Shown: positions 47,479-58,195 of the stretch, piece by piece
How positions within the stretch are numbered: the first letter of the stretch is position 1
Layout: every line of letters starts with the position of its first letter
From: Vibrio splendidus
GTDB lineage: Bacteria; Pseudomonadota; Gammaproteobacteria; Enterobacterales; Vibrionaceae
Reading direction: 5' to 3'
Assembly (NCBI RefSeq): GCF_001557875.1
Contig: NZ_LNRF01000003.1
Span: 310,001-374,000, forward strand
DNA length: 64,000 bases
Translations under genes and position numbers: made by a program
The notes under the pieces: generated by a model
The model's input: the letters and a program-made list of their open reading frames with translations, nothing else
Database searches by the model: none
Told to the model about the DNA's origin: nothing

Positions 47479-47735
47479 TAATTTTGCACCCGATATGGTT
47501 TGGTGGTGGGAAGAGATAAACCGCCTGATTATAGGGGCTAAAGCACATAGATTCTAGTCGCGATTTTAGCTAATTGCAGTCAAATTGATGATCTCAATAC
47601 ATTTACTTAAGACAATCGTTTGCTTTCAAATAACTTGCCTACAACTATTTGCACAAGCCCAATGGCTATCAGCCTAAATCCAACCGCTGTTTATCTAGTC
47701 CAACATGATTTACACGACATTTAGAGTGGCCAACT

Positions 47736-48812
47736 TTATTCAACCATCGAGAAGTTAATCGCTTCTGGTCTCGCCTTACCGGTCCAAAACATCTTCGCAG
47801 CCACATTCTCAGCAAGCTCTAAGTAATGACGTGTATGTTCACTATCTGGACGACGAATCACCGTCGGACAACCTGCATCGATGTCTTCTCGCACATCAAT
47901 ATGAAGAGGGATCTGTGCTAAAATATCGAGGTAAAACTCTTCTGACATAGCTTCTGCACCACCAGCACCAAAGATATGCTCTTTCTCACCACAGTGACTA
48001 CAAATATGATAGCTCATGTTTTCAACTAAGCCTGCGACTGGCACACTCACCTTATCAAACATCGCTACGCCTTTACGCGCATCCGCTAATGCCAAATCTT
48101 GAGGTGTAGTCACCACTACCGCGCCTGTCACTGGGATCTGTTGTGACAATGTCAGTTGAATATCACCCGTACCCGGTGGCATGTCGATAACAAGGTAATC
48201 CAACTCTGGCCATACGGTTTCATTAACAAGCTGCCCCAAAGCCTTAGCTGCCATTGGGCCTCGCCAGATTGCCGCATCGTCTTTCGACACAAGATAGCCA
48301 ATAGAGTGAGTAAAAATGCCATGAGCCTCGATTGGCATCATCCATTTGTTGTTCTGTACTTCTGGTTTTGCGTCTAGCTGGCCGAGCATCATAGGCACTG
48401 ATGGACCGTAGATATCCGCATCTAACAAACCCACTTTTGAACCAGACTTAGATAACGCAAGCGCAAGGTTAACTGACGTCGTCGATTTACCCACCCCACC
48501 CTTTGCCGACGTCACGGCGATTATGTTTTTAACACCCTTCAATGGCGTCGCGACTGTAGTTTCCAGCGCAGACGGCTTCACTTTCACTTCAAACTGAAAA
48601 GCGCTAACAAGCTGTTGTTCAATCTGAGAGTGGATCCACTGTTCCAATTCAACCGCGAGCTGATTAGCAGCAAAAGGCAAGGTGATAACAAATGATCCAC
48701 GCGGATCTACCGATACAATATTTTGGTGTAGCGCCCACTCTGGGATGAGGATTGGTGACTCGAACTCATTCAACCATGAACAGAAATCTTGCTTAGAAGT
48801 AAAGTTACGCAT
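47736..48812 (-). CDS. apbC: Iron-sulfur cluster carrier protein Mrp/ApbC
   Basis: A 358-aa Mrp/NBP35-type P-loop ATPase that binds and delivers Fe-S clusters. It has the deviant Walker A AKGGVGKSTTSVNLA (near residue 100) and the CxxC pair in YHICSHCGEKEHIFG that would hold the cluster. It is divergent from metG, the arrangement seen in E. coli (mrp/metG). The N-terminal 90 residues form a DUF59-like region. Confidence 0.95.
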   Translation of the reverse strand: MRNFTSKQDFCSWLNEFESPILIPEWALHQNIVSVDPRGSFVITLPFAANQLAVELEQWIHSQIEQQLVSAFQFEVKVKPSALETTVATPLKGVKNIIAVTSAKGGVGKSTTSVNLALALSKSGSKVGLLDADIYGPSVPMMLGQLDAKPEVQNNKWMMPIEAHGIFTHSIGYLVSKDDAAIWRGPMAAKALGQLVNETVWPELDYLVIDMPPGTGDIQLTLSQQIPVTGAVVVTTPQDLALADARKGVAMFDKVSVPVAGLVENMSYHICSHCGEKEHIFGAGGAEAMSEEFYLDILAQIPLHIDVREDIDAGCPTVIRRPDSEHTRHYLELAENVAAKMFWTGKARPEAINFSMVE

Positions 48813-48969
48813 TGGGGCTCCTTTTTTTATTTATGCTATCACCCACGAGATGAAGACTGAACCCCTAAAAAACTAAGGGAATCCTTTGTCTGATACCTTG
48901 GCGTATCACACGTTATAAAGTAGTATTACCTCTCAAATTTATACCTATCAAAAAAGCGAATTATTAAGT

Positions 48970-51030
48970 ATGGCAACTGATCCAAGACAACTTTTGGTAA
49001 CTTGTGCGCTTCCGTACGCTAACGGCTCTATTCACCTTGGCCATATGCTTGAGCATATCCAAGCTGATATCTGGGTTCGATACCAGCGTCTGCGTGGCAA
49101 CACTGTAAACTTCATCTGTGCTGACGATGCTCACGGCACGCCAATTATGCTTAAAGCTCAACAGATGGGTATCACGCCAGAAGAGATGATCGCTGCTGTT
49201 AGTGAAGAGCACCAAAAAGACTTCGCTGGCTTTGATATCAGCTTTGATAACTACCACAGCACACACAGCGAAGAGAACCGTGAACTGGCTTCACACATCT
49301 ACCTAGAACTTAAAAAGAACGGCTTCATTTCTAGCCGTACTATTTCTCAGCTTTTCGATCCTGAGAAAGAGATGTTCCTACCAGACCGCTTCGTAAAAGG
49401 TACTTGCCCTAAGTGTAAGTCAGAAGACCAGTATGGTGATAACTGTGATAACTGTGGTGAGACATACAGCCCAACTGAACTGATTAATCCTAAATCAGCG
49501 GTTTCTGGCGCAACTCCAGTAATGAAAGACTCTGAACACTTCTTCTTCGACCTACCTCAGTTCGAAAGCATGCTTAAAGAGTGGACTCGTTCTGGCTCTC
49601 TACAAAATGAAACTGCAAACAAAATGCAGGAATGGTTTGAGTCTGGCCTGCAACAGTGGGATATCTCACGTGATGCACCTTACTTTGGCTTTGAAATCCC
49701 AGGCGAAAAAGACAAGTTCTTCTACGTATGGCTAGACGCACCTGTTGGCTACATGGCTTCTTTCAAGAACCTATGTGACAAGCGTGACGATCTAAACTTC
49801 GATGAATACTGGAAGAAAGACAGCACAACTGAGCTGTACCACTTCATCGGCAAAGACATCGTTTACTTCCACAGCCTATTCTGGCCAGCAATGCTAGACG
49901 GCGCAGGTTTCCGTAAGCCAAACAATGTATTCGTACACGGCTACGTAACAGTGAATGGTGCGAAGATGTCTAAGTCGAAAGGCACATTCATCAAAGCGAG
50001 CACGTACCTAAACCACCTAGACCCTGAGTGTCTGCGTTACTACTACGCTGCGAAACTAAACAGCCGCATCGATGACCTTGACCTTAACCTTGAAGACTTC
50101 ACTCAACGTGTAAACGCTGACGTAGTAAACAAGATTGTTAACCTAGCCTCTCGTAACGCTGGTTTCATCACTAAGCGTTTTGAAGGCAAGCTAGCTGCTG
50201 AATTTGCAGAACCTGAGCTATACAACGAATTCGTTGCTGCTGCTGAGCGTATCGGTGAGTTATACGAAACTCGTGAATTCAGCCGTGCGATTCGTGAAAT
50301 CACTGCACTTGCGGATAAAGCGAACCAGTACATCGACGAAAAAGCACCTTGGGTTCTTGCAAAAGAAGAAGGCAAAGAAGCTGAGCTTCAGCAAGTGTCT
50401 TCTGTAGGTATTAACCTATTCCGCGTACTGATGGCTTACCTGAAACCAGTGATGCCAGAGCTTGCAGCTCGCACTGAAGCTTTCCTAAACGAAGAGCTTA
50501 CGTGGGAAGCGATTGCGACTCCACTAACTGATCACGAGATCACTAAGTTCAAAGCACTATTCAACCGTATTGATCCTAAGAAAGTGGAAGCAATGGTTGA
50601 GTCTTCTAAAGAAGATGCAGCCGCTGAAGCAGCAGCAAAAGAAAAAGCAGAAGCTGAAAAAGAACAAGCAAGTCAAACTGAGCTAGACAAAGAACCAATC
50701 GCAGACGAGATTGAGTTCGATGCCTTTGCAGCAGTAGACATGCGTATTGCTCGTATCATCTCTTGTGAAGAAGTACCAAAAGCGAACAAACTACTGAAGT
50801 TCCAGCTGGACATCGGTGGTGAGACTCGCCAAGTATTCTCTGGCATCAAGTCAGCATACAAACCTGAAGAGCTCGAAGGCAAGCTAACCGTAATGGTAGC
50901 AAACCTAAAACCTCGTAAGATGAAGTTTGGTATGTCGGAAGGCATGATCCTAGCAGCGGGCCCTGGCGGCAGCGACCTATGGATCCTTGAGCCACACGAA
51001 GGTGCTCAACCTGGTATGCGTGTAATGTAA
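48970..51030 (+). CDS. metG: Methionyl-tRNA synthetase
   Basis: Charges tRNA-Met. The 686-aa protein has the HIGH-type motif HLGH (22-25), a zinc knuckle ([17 protein letters not shown]), KMSKSKG, and a C-terminal EMAP/tRNA-binding dimerisation domain ([14 protein letters not shown]) after an Ala/Glu/Lys-rich linker (about residues 545-575). Length matches the dimeric E. coli enzyme (677 aa). It is divergent from mrp. Confidence 0.97.
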   Translation: MATDPRQLLVTCALPYANGSIHLGHMLEHIQADIWVRYQRLRGNTVNFICADDAHGTPIMLKAQQMGITPEEMIAAVSEEHQKDFAGFDISFDNYHSTHSEENRELASHIYLELKKNGFISSRTISQLFDPEKEMFLPDRFVKGTCPKCKSEDQYGDNCDNCGETYSPTELINPKSAVSGATPVMKDSEHFFFDLPQFESMLKEWTRSGSLQNETANKMQEWFESGLQQWDISRDAPYFGFEIPGEKDKFFYVWLDAPVGYMASFKNLCDKRDDLNFDEYWKKDSTTELYHFIGKDIVYFHSLFWPAMLDGAGFRKPNNVFVHGYVTVNGAKMSKSKGTFIKASTYLNHLDPECLRYYYAAKLNSRIDDLDLNLEDFTQRVNADVVNKIVNLASRNAGFITKRFEGKLAAEFAEPELYNEFVAAAERIGELYETREFSRAIREITALADKANQYIDEKAPWVLAKEEGKEAELQQVSSVGINLFRVLMAYLKPVMPELAARTEAFLNEELTWEAIATPLTDHEITKFKALFNRIDPKKVEAMVESSKEDAAAEAAAKEKAEAEKEQASQTELDKEPIADEIEFDAFAAVDMRIARIISCEEVPKANKLLKFQLDIGGETRQVFSGIKSAYKPEELEGKLTVMVANLKPRKMKFGMSEGMILAAGPGGSDLWILEPHEGAQPGMRVM

Positions 51031-51065
51031 TTCTGATTTCAGTCAGATAACAAGCACTCATAACT

Positions 51066-51120
51066 AAATCCCTAATGCACTTTTAACTTGAAAGAGTTAA
51101 TAAGCATTGGGGATTTTTTA
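51066..51120 (+). terminator. Intrinsic terminator of metG
   Basis: A long stem AAATCCCTAATGC (51066-51078) with GCATTGGGGATTT (51104-51116) encloses an inner hairpin TTAACT/AGTTAA and is followed by T residues. Confidence 0.85.
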
Positions 51121-51250
51121 TATCTACCGAAAATAAGCGTTCTCTGTTAGAGTCGCCGTCAACTATGCTATGTAGAGTAGAAATTGGTTTGTCGACGATA
51201 ATGGACTAACCAACACCTCTTTACTCTAAAACCCTTTTTAGGAATTCCCA

Positions 51251-51730
51251 GTGACTAACAACGAAATCTTGCGTCGTATTCAACACGCACTAAACCTTAA
51301 AAACGCACAAATCATCAAAGCAATTGAACAAGCTGATGTAACTGTTGCTCATGACCAAGTGATTAACTGGTTAAAAGACGACAACGACAAGTCATGCTCT
51401 AAGATGAAAGATAAAGAGTTAGCGGTATTCCTAAATGGTTTCATCAACCTTAAGCGTGGCAAAAAAGAAGGCGAGCAACCTAAACCTGAAGTTGCACTGA
51501 CTAACAACATGATCTTCATGAAGCTTCGTATCGCATTAAACATGAAAGCAGAAGATGTTTTGGACGTACTAGAAGTGGTTGGCATTAGCTTGAGCAAGTA
51601 CGAAATCGGCGCTTACTTTCGCAAGCCAGAAAACAAAAACTACAAAGTGTGCGAAGACCAGCTACTTTGCGATTTTCTAAACGGTGTGCAATTTACCAAC
51701 CGCCCAGACTCAGAAGAGTTTGCGGGGTAA
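51251..51730 (+). CDS. yehS: DUF1456 family protein (YehS-like)
   Basis: The 159-aa soluble protein has two similar DUF1456 repeats of about 65 residues, each starting with an N-terminal helix (TNNEILRRIQHALNLKN and TNNMIFMKLRIALNMKA) and ending near FLNGF/FLNGV. It fits YehS of E. coli. The function is not known. The start is GTG at 51251, with AGGAA 6 nt upstream; it is a lone gene before a very strong terminator. Confidence 0.88.
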   Translation: MTNNEILRRIQHALNLKNAQIIKAIEQADVTVAHDQVINWLKDDNDKSCSKMKDKELAVFLNGFINLKRGKKEGEQPKPEVALTNNMIFMKLRIALNMKAEDVLDVLEVVGISLSKYEIGAYFRKPENKNYKVCEDQLLCDFLNGVQFTNRPDSEEFAG

Positions 51731-51810
51731 GTTGCTACTCATAGATACGTTACTAGTTATAGGTAAGTATCTGCCCCACTGGTAAGTTCTAGCAACTATC
51801 AATAAATAAA

Positions 51811-51848
51811 AAGCGGCGAGATAATTGAATTATCTCGCCGCTTTTTCG
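51811..51848. terminator. Bidirectional terminator between yehS and fadR
   Basis: A 14-bp GC-rich stem (AAGCGGCGAGATAA 51811-51824 with 51830-51843, loop TTGAA) has a T-run on both strands (TTTTTCG and TTTTTATTTATT). Confidence 0.92.
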
Positions 51849-51897
51849 TTTTTTTTACGTCACCGACTAAACAGGGACTACAAAGTAAACCTATGGC

Positions 51898-52737
51898 TTA
51901 GCTGTCGTCTTCTGTAAAGTTCGTTGGCAATGTCGTTTTCATTTCATTCCAAATTTGCGCACTTGCGATACCGTAGTTACGAATCACTAATGGCAAAGTT
52001 TCGCGCTCGCCACTTTCGCAGATAATGAACAACTCTTTATAAAAGTCCATCGCTAAACGTCGTGCTTCTGGGTTAGAGAAGTAGTAGCTACCGATACGGT
52101 CATACAGTTTACGTACACCGTTAAAGATCAGGCCGTAAATCTGGTTGCCTGAGTGAAATGCCAGACGCTGGAAAAGCATGTAATCATAGAAGTTGAAAGT
52201 CTTCGCGATTAAAATCGTCTGACGTTTCGCTTCATCTTTTTCCGAATCTTCTTTTACCGCTTGTTTGATCTTGTCAGCGTATGGCGATGATTCTAAGAAC
52301 TCATCCCAAGTCGGTGCCGCAAGTAGCGCTTCACAAGATTCAATCACGTTACTGATCGTACGTTCTGAAGCTTCTTTATTTGCTTTAAATGCATAACGCA
52401 TAAAGATCGGGCTGATATTCGTGCGCGCAGCAAGCAAATCTTCTACCATTTTGCTTGCGTTATCAACGTCTAACGTCATTAACGTATCTAGGATATGAAG
52501 ACCTGAGGTTTCCATAAACTGGTTAACTTTAGTGGGTTTGCCGTGTTGGATTGTCAACCAACCGTCGCGAGCAAGACGTTGTAGTACTTCACGAAGCGTA
52601 GTACGTGTAACACCAATCAGCTCAGAAAGCTCACGCTCTGCGGGCAAGATAGAACCTGGAGGGAAACGGCCATTCCAAATACTTTCAATGATATACTTTT
52701 CTGCAAATCCTGCCGGGCTCTTCGCCTTAATGACCAT
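51898..52737 (-). CDS. fadR: Fatty acid metabolism regulator FadR
   Basis: FadR is a GntR-type regulator that represses beta-oxidation and activates fatty acid synthesis genes in response to acyl-CoA. The 279-aa protein has the winged helix ([30 protein letters not shown]) and an acyl-CoA domain. It is about 40 aa longer than E. coli FadR (239 aa); the extra segment (about 138-178, [20 protein letters not shown]) is the insertion described for Vibrio FadR that adds a second ligand site. It is divergent from nhaB, as in E. coli. Confidence 0.96.
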   Translation of the reverse strand: MVIKAKSPAGFAEKYIIESIWNGRFPPGSILPAERELSELIGVTRTTLREVLQRLARDGWLTIQHGKPTKVNQFMETSGLHILDTLMTLDVDNASKMVEDLLAARTNISPIFMRYAFKANKEASERTISNVIESCEALLAAPTWDEFLESSPYADKIKQAVKEDSEKDEAKRQTILIAKTFNFYDYMLFQRLAFHSGNQIYGLIFNGVRKLYDRIGSYYFSNPEARRLAMDFYKELFIICESGERETLPLVIRNYGIASAQIWNEMKTTLPTNFTEDDS

Positions 52738-53377
52738 CTACACTTCAATCCAATTTAATTATTCTGTTCTAATTTACTCATCATACCACTAGTTCACACC
52801 TAGCGGAAACACCCGCAAAAATTTTACTCACTCAAAATAGCAGTAGAGTTAAAACTCTAAAGTTCAGCACACGTTTGCACCCTAGATTTAGAAAGCAAGC
52901 GACTACAAATTACCATTTCAACAAATCATTAACACAACAAATTTTCTTTTAAATCAACTAGATTGGTCATATTTTCAAAGTTATTAATTTGCAATATTAA
53001 GTTGTAATAATCATATATAAACCGTCGTTATTCTGTAAATTTCAATCATTTCGCTGAAATATTGATTCTAGTCGGTTTTTATCACATTTTAAGTGGTATG
53101 CTTGCGCTACTTTGATCGCGTTTCTCAACAAAAAAGAGGTATTTTTAGGGCTACAGGGTTTTTCCTGTTGACTAAATGTTATCTAAGAGTAGAGTTGCGC
53201 TCAAAAATAAGCAGTGCTTGAGTTTCTAAGGGAGTGACTTGGCAAGACCACAGAACATTACATGGAATGTAGTTTTTCTAAGTCACTGTTAGTTATAGTT
53301 TTTAACAATTTCTATAGCTCGATTCTCAAAATGTTGTATTGCTTGTCTATTCATAATCAACATAAAAGAGTATTAAC
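52738..53377 (+). promoter_or_regulatory. fadR/nhaB divergent region with structured nhaB leader
   Basis: The 640-bp gap is A/T-rich. It holds a stem ACAGG/CCTGT (53153-53168) and a nested structure AGTGACTT (53233-53240) with AAGTCACT (53280-53287) that encloses ACATT/AATGT (53255-53270), about 90-145 bp before nhaB. No gene is supported. This could be an RNA leader for nhaB or a binding region; I recognise no known riboswitch. Confidence 0.4.
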
Positions 53378-54970
53378 ATGCCGATGTCTCTCGGAAACGC
53401 TTTTATCAAGAACTTCCTTGGTAAAGCTCCTGATTGGTATAAACTTGCCATCATTTCCTTTTTAATCATCAACCCGTTTGTTTTCTTCCTAGTTGACCCA
53501 TTTGTTGCGGGCTGGCTGTTGGTGGTTGAGTTTATTTTCACTCTAGCTATGGCTCTAAAGTGCTACCCTCTTCAACCGGGTGGCTTATTGGCAATTCAAG
53601 CCGTCGCCATTGGCATGACCAAACCAGAAATGGTTTATCACGAGCTACAAGCAAACCTTCCAGTATTACTCTTACTTGTATTCATGGTTGCTGGTATCTA
53701 CTTCATGAAAGAACTACTTCTGTTCATTTTCACGAAGATCCTGCTCGGCATCCAATCAAAAATCTTACTCTCTGTCGCTTTCTGTGTCGCTGCAGCGTTT
53801 TTGTCTGCCTTCCTAGATGCGCTGACAGTAATCGCTGTAGTTATTAGCGTTGCGGTAGGCTTCTACTCTATCTACCACAAGGTTGCATCGGGCAAAGGCA
53901 CAACATCTGCGCACGATCATACTCATGATGAAGAGATCTCTGAACTAACTCGTGATGACCTAGAAAACTACCGTGCTTTCCTACGCTCACTGCTTATGCA
54001 CGCCGGTGTTGGTACTGCACTAGGTGGCGTAATGACCATGGTAGGTGAACCACAAAACTTAGTAATTGCTAAGCAAGCGGGTTGGGAGTTCGGTGAATTT
54101 ATCATCCGTATGCTGCCAGTAACACTGCCTGTTTTCTTCTGCGGTATTCTAACTTGTGCACTTGTCGAAAAATTCAAAGTGTTTGGTTACGGCGCAGAAC
54201 TGCCAACGAATGTTCGCCAAATCTTAGTTGAGTTTGACAACAAAGAACGTGCAAACCGTACAAAGCAAGACGTAGCAAAACTATGGGTTCAGAGTGCAAT
54301 CGCAGTTTGGCTGATTGTTGGCCTTGCGCTTCATGTCGCTGAAGTAGGTTTGATTGGCCTTTCAGTGATCATCTTGGCAACGGCATTTACTGGCGTTATC
54401 GAAGAGCACTCAATGGGTAAAGCCTTTGAAGAAGCACTGCCATTTACCGCACTTCTTGCCGTCTTTTTCGCGGTTGTTGCTGTAATCATCGACCAAGCTC
54501 TATTTAAGCCAGTAATCGATGCGGTACTTCACGTTGAAGATAAAGGCGCACAGCTCGCACTCTTCTATGTTGCCAACGGTATCTTGTCGATGGTTTCAGA
54601 TAACGTATTCGTAGGTACGGTTTACATCAACGAAGTGAAAACTGCACTGGTTGAAGGCATCATCACTCGTGACCAGTTTGACCTACTTGCTGTTGCTATC
54701 AACACTGGTACTAACCTACCTTCTGTTGCTACACCAAATGGCCAGGCTGCATTCCTATTCCTATTAACATCAGCACTTGCTCCGTTAATTAGATTGTCTT
54801 ACGGTCGCATGGTTATCATGGCGCTGCCATACACCATCGTATTGGCACTGGTTGGCCTAGCAGGCATTGTGTTCTTCGTAGAGCCAATGACAGCATGGTT
54901 CTACGATGCTGGTTGGATCATTCAACGCACTGGTGAAGTCGTTGCTCCAGTTATCTCTGGTGGTCACTAA
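53378..54970 (+). CDS. nhaB: Na+/H+ antiporter NhaB
   Basis: NhaB exports Na+ in exchange for H+ and matters for Na+ homeostasis at higher pH. The 530-aa inner-membrane protein has about 12 membrane segments and family motifs such as [21 protein letters not shown] and [14 protein letters not shown]. The start follows the family N-terminus [20 protein letters not shown]; the ribosome-binding site is weak (AGAG). The fadR-nhaB divergence is conserved from enterics. Confidence 0.96.
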   Translation: MPMSLGNAFIKNFLGKAPDWYKLAIISFLIINPFVFFLVDPFVAGWLLVVEFIFTLAMALKCYPLQPGGLLAIQAVAIGMTKPEMVYHELQANLPVLLLLVFMVAGIYFMKELLLFIFTKILLGIQSKILLSVAFCVAAAFLSAFLDALTVIAVVISVAVGFYSIYHKVASGKGTTSAHDHTHDEEISELTRDDLENYRAFLRSLLMHAGVGTALGGVMTMVGEPQNLVIAKQAGWEFGEFIIRMLPVTLPVFFCGILTCALVEKFKVFGYGAELPTNVRQILVEFDNKERANRTKQDVAKLWVQSAIAVWLIVGLALHVAEVGLIGLSVIILATAFTGVIEEHSMGKAFEEALPFTALLAVFFAVVAVIIDQALFKPVIDAVLHVEDKGAQLALFYVANGILSMVSDNVFVGTVYINEVKTALVEGIITRDQFDLLAVAINTGTNLPSVATPNGQAAFLFLLTSALAPLIRLSYGRMVIMALPYTIVLALVGLAGIVFFVEPMTAWFYDAGWIIQRTGEVVAPVISGGH

Positions 54971-55052
54971 GCTAAACACTGTGTCGCAAACCACAATAAC
55001 TATAACTAACTAATCAAAAATATTAGTTGATTAGGAAACTTATCCAAGATAA

Positions 55053-55080
55053 AAAGCTCTGAGTAATCAGGGCTTTTTTA
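55053..55080 (+). terminator. Terminator between nhaB and dsbB
   Basis: AAAGCTCTGA (55053-55062) and TCAGGGCTTT (55067-55076) form a 10-bp stem with loop GTAA and a T-run, ending 23 bp before the dsbB GTG. Confidence 0.8.
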
Positions 55081-55102
55081 TTTTATAGACGGGATTAAAT
55101 TC

Positions 55103-55627
55103 GTGAACTTTTTTGCAATGCTTAAAGACTTCTCTAAGGGACGTTTATCTTGGCTTTTACTGCTGGCTTTTATTGTCTTTTTTGAGGCATGCGCTCTCTT
55201 CTTCCAACACGTGATGATGCTTGGCCCTTGCGTAATGTGCATCTATGAGCGCGTTGCGATGCTTGCTATCGGTGTTGCTGCAATCATTGGTGCTATCGCC
55301 CCTCATAACCCAATATCACGTTGGTTAGGCCTTGCTGGCTGGGGATTTGGTGCATACAAAGGTTTGACGCTAGCTTTAGAACATGTTGACTACCAGTTTA
55401 ATCCGTCTCCTTTTGCGACTTGTGATCTGTTCGTGACTTTCCCAAGCTGGGCACCTTTAAACCAATGGGCTCCGTGGATGTTTGAGGCTTACGGCGACTG
55501 CAGCAAAGTTGTGTGGCAGTTTTTAGAACTTTCGATGCCACAATGGCTTGTGATTATCTTCGCCGGTAACTTAGTTGCTTTCGGTTTTGTAGTGATTTCT
55601 CAATTCGTTAAATCAAAGAATGACTAA
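55103..55627 (+). CDS. dsbB: Disulfide bond formation protein DsbB
   Basis: DsbB reoxidises DsbA and passes electrons to quinone. The 174-aa protein has four membrane segments, the CxxC pair C43/C46 (GPCVMCIYERVAM), and the second periplasmic Cys pair in FATCDLF and YGDCSKVVW. The start is GTG 55103. It follows nhaB, as in E. coli (nhaB-dsbB), but a terminator lies between them. Confidence 0.95.
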   Translation: MNFFAMLKDFSKGRLSWLLLLAFIVFFEACALFFQHVMMLGPCVMCIYERVAMLAIGVAAIIGAIAPHNPISRWLGLAGWGFGAYKGLTLALEHVDYQFNPSPFATCDLFVTFPSWAPLNQWAPWMFEAYGDCSKVVWQFLELSMPQWLVIIFAGNLVAFGFVVISQFVKSKND

Positions 55628-55653
55628 CAATTAGCTCATCATCTTCAAAAACA

Positions 55654-55682
55654 AAAAAGTCGACCCAAAGATCGACTTTTTA
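55654..55682. terminator. Terminator between dsbB and the SEC-C gene
   Basis: AAAAAGTCGA (55654-55663) and TCGACTTTTT (55672-55681) form a 10-bp stem with an 8-nt loop. The flanking A- and T-runs let it act on both convergent transcripts. Confidence 0.83.
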
Positions 55683-55751
55683 TTACTTAAATTTTTAGCA
55701 CTTAAAGAAAGTCTGTTATTCACTCAAGCTAAGTTGCTCAACAATCCTAGG

Positions 55752-56372
55752 TTAGCTGTTTTTACCGCAGCATTGTTTAAACTTCTTGCCGCTCTCACAA
55801 GGGCACAGGTCGTTTCGACCAATATCTTTAAACGGGTTCACGCTCTGGGATTTATTGCCCAGCATCGCTTCATCCGCTGCCATAGCCACTTCTGAAATCA
55901 TCAGATCGACTTGACCCACTAAATCGGCAAGCGATGGTGGGTTAGTAAGCCCTGCAGCGATCATTTGTTGTTGAGTTTGTTCTTCATCAATCGCCAACAT
56001 CAACGTTGTTAGGAGCGCTTGCAACATGCGCAGAGTGCCATCCGCAACGGTCACGCTCTGCCACTGCTCTTCCACTGTTGGCCAAACCATCATGAAGCCT
56101 TCAGAAAAATCGGCGAACTGCTCGTTAAAGTCACCTTCAGCCAAGACGTCTGTCAGTAAATATTCATTACGCTGAATCAGGTTGTGTTGACGGTTAATCT
56201 GTTCTGTAACCGTTGTTACCAGCTCTTTACCCGCTTCAGGCGCTACGATAGCAATCCATTCTTCAGGATCGAGTGGCTTTGTCGCTAAGTTCGACGCAAG
56301 GATTGCACCTTCCATAAACTGCGGAGTAATGTCTGTGATTGATTCAGGTAGGCTTAATAATTGATATGTCAT
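55752..56372 (-). CDS. YecA/UPF0149 family protein with SEC-C motif
   Basis: The 206-aa acidic protein has a UPF0149-like helical domain and a C-terminal SEC-C zinc motif ([21 protein letters not shown]) like that of SecA. YecA family proteins of E. coli interact with ribosomes or the secretion machinery through this motif. The start [11 protein letters not shown] has no clear alternative. It is a single gene. Confidence 0.85.
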   Translation of the reverse strand: MTYQLLSLPESITDITPQFMEGAILASNLATKPLDPEEWIAIVAPEAGKELVTTVTEQINRQHNLIQRNEYLLTDVLAEGDFNEQFADFSEGFMMVWPTVEEQWQSVTVADGTLRMLQALLTTLMLAIDEEQTQQQMIAAGLTNPPSLADLVGQVDLMISEVAMAADEAMLGNKSQSVNPFKDIGRNDLCPCESGKKFKQCCGKNS

Positions 56373-56582
56373 GAAAGCTCTGGATATTGGGCATTTTCGA
56401 TATTATAACGCCATACTCACCAAGATGTCGCCAACCACTTTCCTCTGTTTTCTCGCAAACAAACTTACGCAAACCATTGCTATTCAAATATCATCGACAT
56501 TTTACTTATTTCGCTTTGATAATCAGAATATTGGGTGTAAAACGCCCACTGAAACATTCAGTTACATATAGGCGTATTCATC

Positions 56583-57137
56583 ATGAAATTAAAGTCCCAA
56601 GGTTTTACATTACTCGAACTTATTGTGGTGGTCGTTATTTTGGGTGTATTAGCGGTAACCGCTGCGCCTCGTTTTCTTGGTGTTCAGCGGGATGCTCATG
56701 AAGCATTGGCACAAGGTGCGTTTTCAGCATTTAGAAATAGTATCGATATGTATCACTCGCAATGGCTTGTCGATGGTGAGCCTGCTTTTGATCAAGTGGT
56801 GAATTATGGTGAAGGTGATGTATATCCGTCAGAAACTGGGTTTCCAATCTCAGTTCTTGATACTCCGCCAGTTGAGACTCCACAAGTTAGCGGTGACCAA
56901 TGTGTGGCACTTTGGAACTCTTTGATTGATTCTGATTTGGTCGCTCGTTCTCAATACGATACTGGCTTTATTTTGCCTTCCGATGAAGCCATTGTTAGTT
57001 GGTATACTGGAACACCCGAATGCTATTACTACTACACTCCAAGCTTTACAAGCTCTGAACGTTTACCCATTCTCTATTATTCACCAATTACCGGAGAAGT
57101 AAGAGTAACTCGAGAAATGGCGAACACCGCTCCTTAG
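56583..57137 (+). CDS. Orphan type IV prepilin-like protein
   Basis: The 184-aa product has a class III signal (KLKSQG|FTLLELIVVVVILGVL) with cleavage after Gly7, Phe as mature residue 1 and the conserved Glu5. The next residues (AVTAAPRFLGVQRDAHEAL) resemble MSHA pilins. Two Cys residues (DQC near 101 and PEC near 158) could form the C-terminal disulfide loop. No pilus assembly gene is adjacent; it lies between a SEC-C gene and dusC. It could be a minor pilin or a pseudopilin of a remote system. Confidence 0.85.
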   Translation: MKLKSQGFTLLELIVVVVILGVLAVTAAPRFLGVQRDAHEALAQGAFSAFRNSIDMYHSQWLVDGEPAFDQVVNYGEGDVYPSETGFPISVLDTPPVETPQVSGDQCVALWNSLIDSDLVARSQYDTGFILPSDEAIVSWYTGTPECYYYYTPSFTSSERLPILYYSPITGEVRVTREMANTAP

Positions 57138-57208
57138 TGACAATCTAGCTAACACGCCGTACAATCACGCCTCGAATTTTTCGGTTCATTCAGTTTTGGT
57201 AAAGCAGC

Positions 57209-58165
57209 ATGCGCGTAATACTTGGCCCTATGGAGGGCGTTCTAGACCACCTAATGCGTGAGATTCTTACAGAGATCAATGATTACGATCTCTGTGTGAC
57301 AGAATTTGTGCGCGTCGTTGATCAACTTCTTCCTCCACATGTTTTCCATCGTATTTGCCCTGAGCTGCATCAAGGTTCTCAGACCATGGCGGGTGTTCCA
57401 ATCCACCTACAGCTTCTAGGACAACATCCAAACTGGATGGCCGAAAATGCCTTCCAAGCAGCCAATTTAGGTGCTAAAGGCATTGATCTTAATTTTGGTT
57501 GCCCAGCAAAGGCGGTAAACAAAAGTAATGGTGGAGCTTCACTGCTCAAAGAGCCAGAGCTTATCTATCAAGTGGTCAAATCCTGCCGAGAAGCGGTACC
57601 AGCGCACATTCCTGTGTCCGCAAAGATTCGATTAGGTTGGGAGCATCCGGAAGAGTGCTTTGAAATTGTCGATGCCATCGAACAAGCTAAAGCTGACGAA
57701 CTCACCGTGCACGCAAGAACCAAAGTTGGCGGCTATAAAGCTAGCGAAATTAAATGGGATTACATCAATCAAATAAGAGAGAAAACTTCTCTACCCTTGA
57801 TTGCTAACGGGGAAATCTGGAACTATCAAGATGGTCAAGATTGCATAGAAGCTACAGGCGTCGATTCATTGATGGTCTGCCGTGGTGCTTTCAATATTCC
57901 AAACCTTGGTAACGTCGTTAAGCACAACCACCAGAAAATGCCGTGGGATAAAGTCATTGAACTTTTGCTGCGCTATTCAGAGTTTCAAATTAAAGGGGAC
58001 AAAGGTATGTACTACCCCAATAGAGTGAAGCAGTGGTTTGTTTATTTAAGTAAAGGCTACCCTGAAGCGAACGAACTGTTTAAAGAAATTCGCACTTTCA
58101 AGAAGGCGCCGCCGATTGTAGAACGTCTTCAACGTTATCAAGAAGAACGCCGCCAACCTGTTTAA
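57209..58165 (+). CDS. dusC: tRNA-dihydrouridine(16) synthase DusC
   Basis: Reduces uridine 16 of tRNA with FMN and NADPH. The 318-aa protein has the TIM-barrel start ILGPMEGVLDHLMR, the catalytic Cys98 in LNFGCPAKAVNKSNGG, and HARTKVGGYK. The N-terminal motif and length fit DusC (315 aa in E. coli) rather than DusA or DusB. Confidence 0.94.
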   Translation: MRVILGPMEGVLDHLMREILTEINDYDLCVTEFVRVVDQLLPPHVFHRICPELHQGSQTMAGVPIHLQLLGQHPNWMAENAFQAANLGAKGIDLNFGCPAKAVNKSNGGASLLKEPELIYQVVKSCREAVPAHIPVSAKIRLGWEHPEECFEIVDAIEQAKADELTVHARTKVGGYKASEIKWDYINQIREKTSLPLIANGEIWNYQDGQDCIEATGVDSLMVCRGAFNIPNLGNVVKHNHQKMPWDKVIELLLRYSEFQIKGDKGMYYPNRVKQWFVYLSKGYPEANELFKEIRTFKKAPPIVERLQRYQEERRQPV

Positions 58166-58195
58166 GATGAAGCGCTTAACGATTCAACAGTGTGG

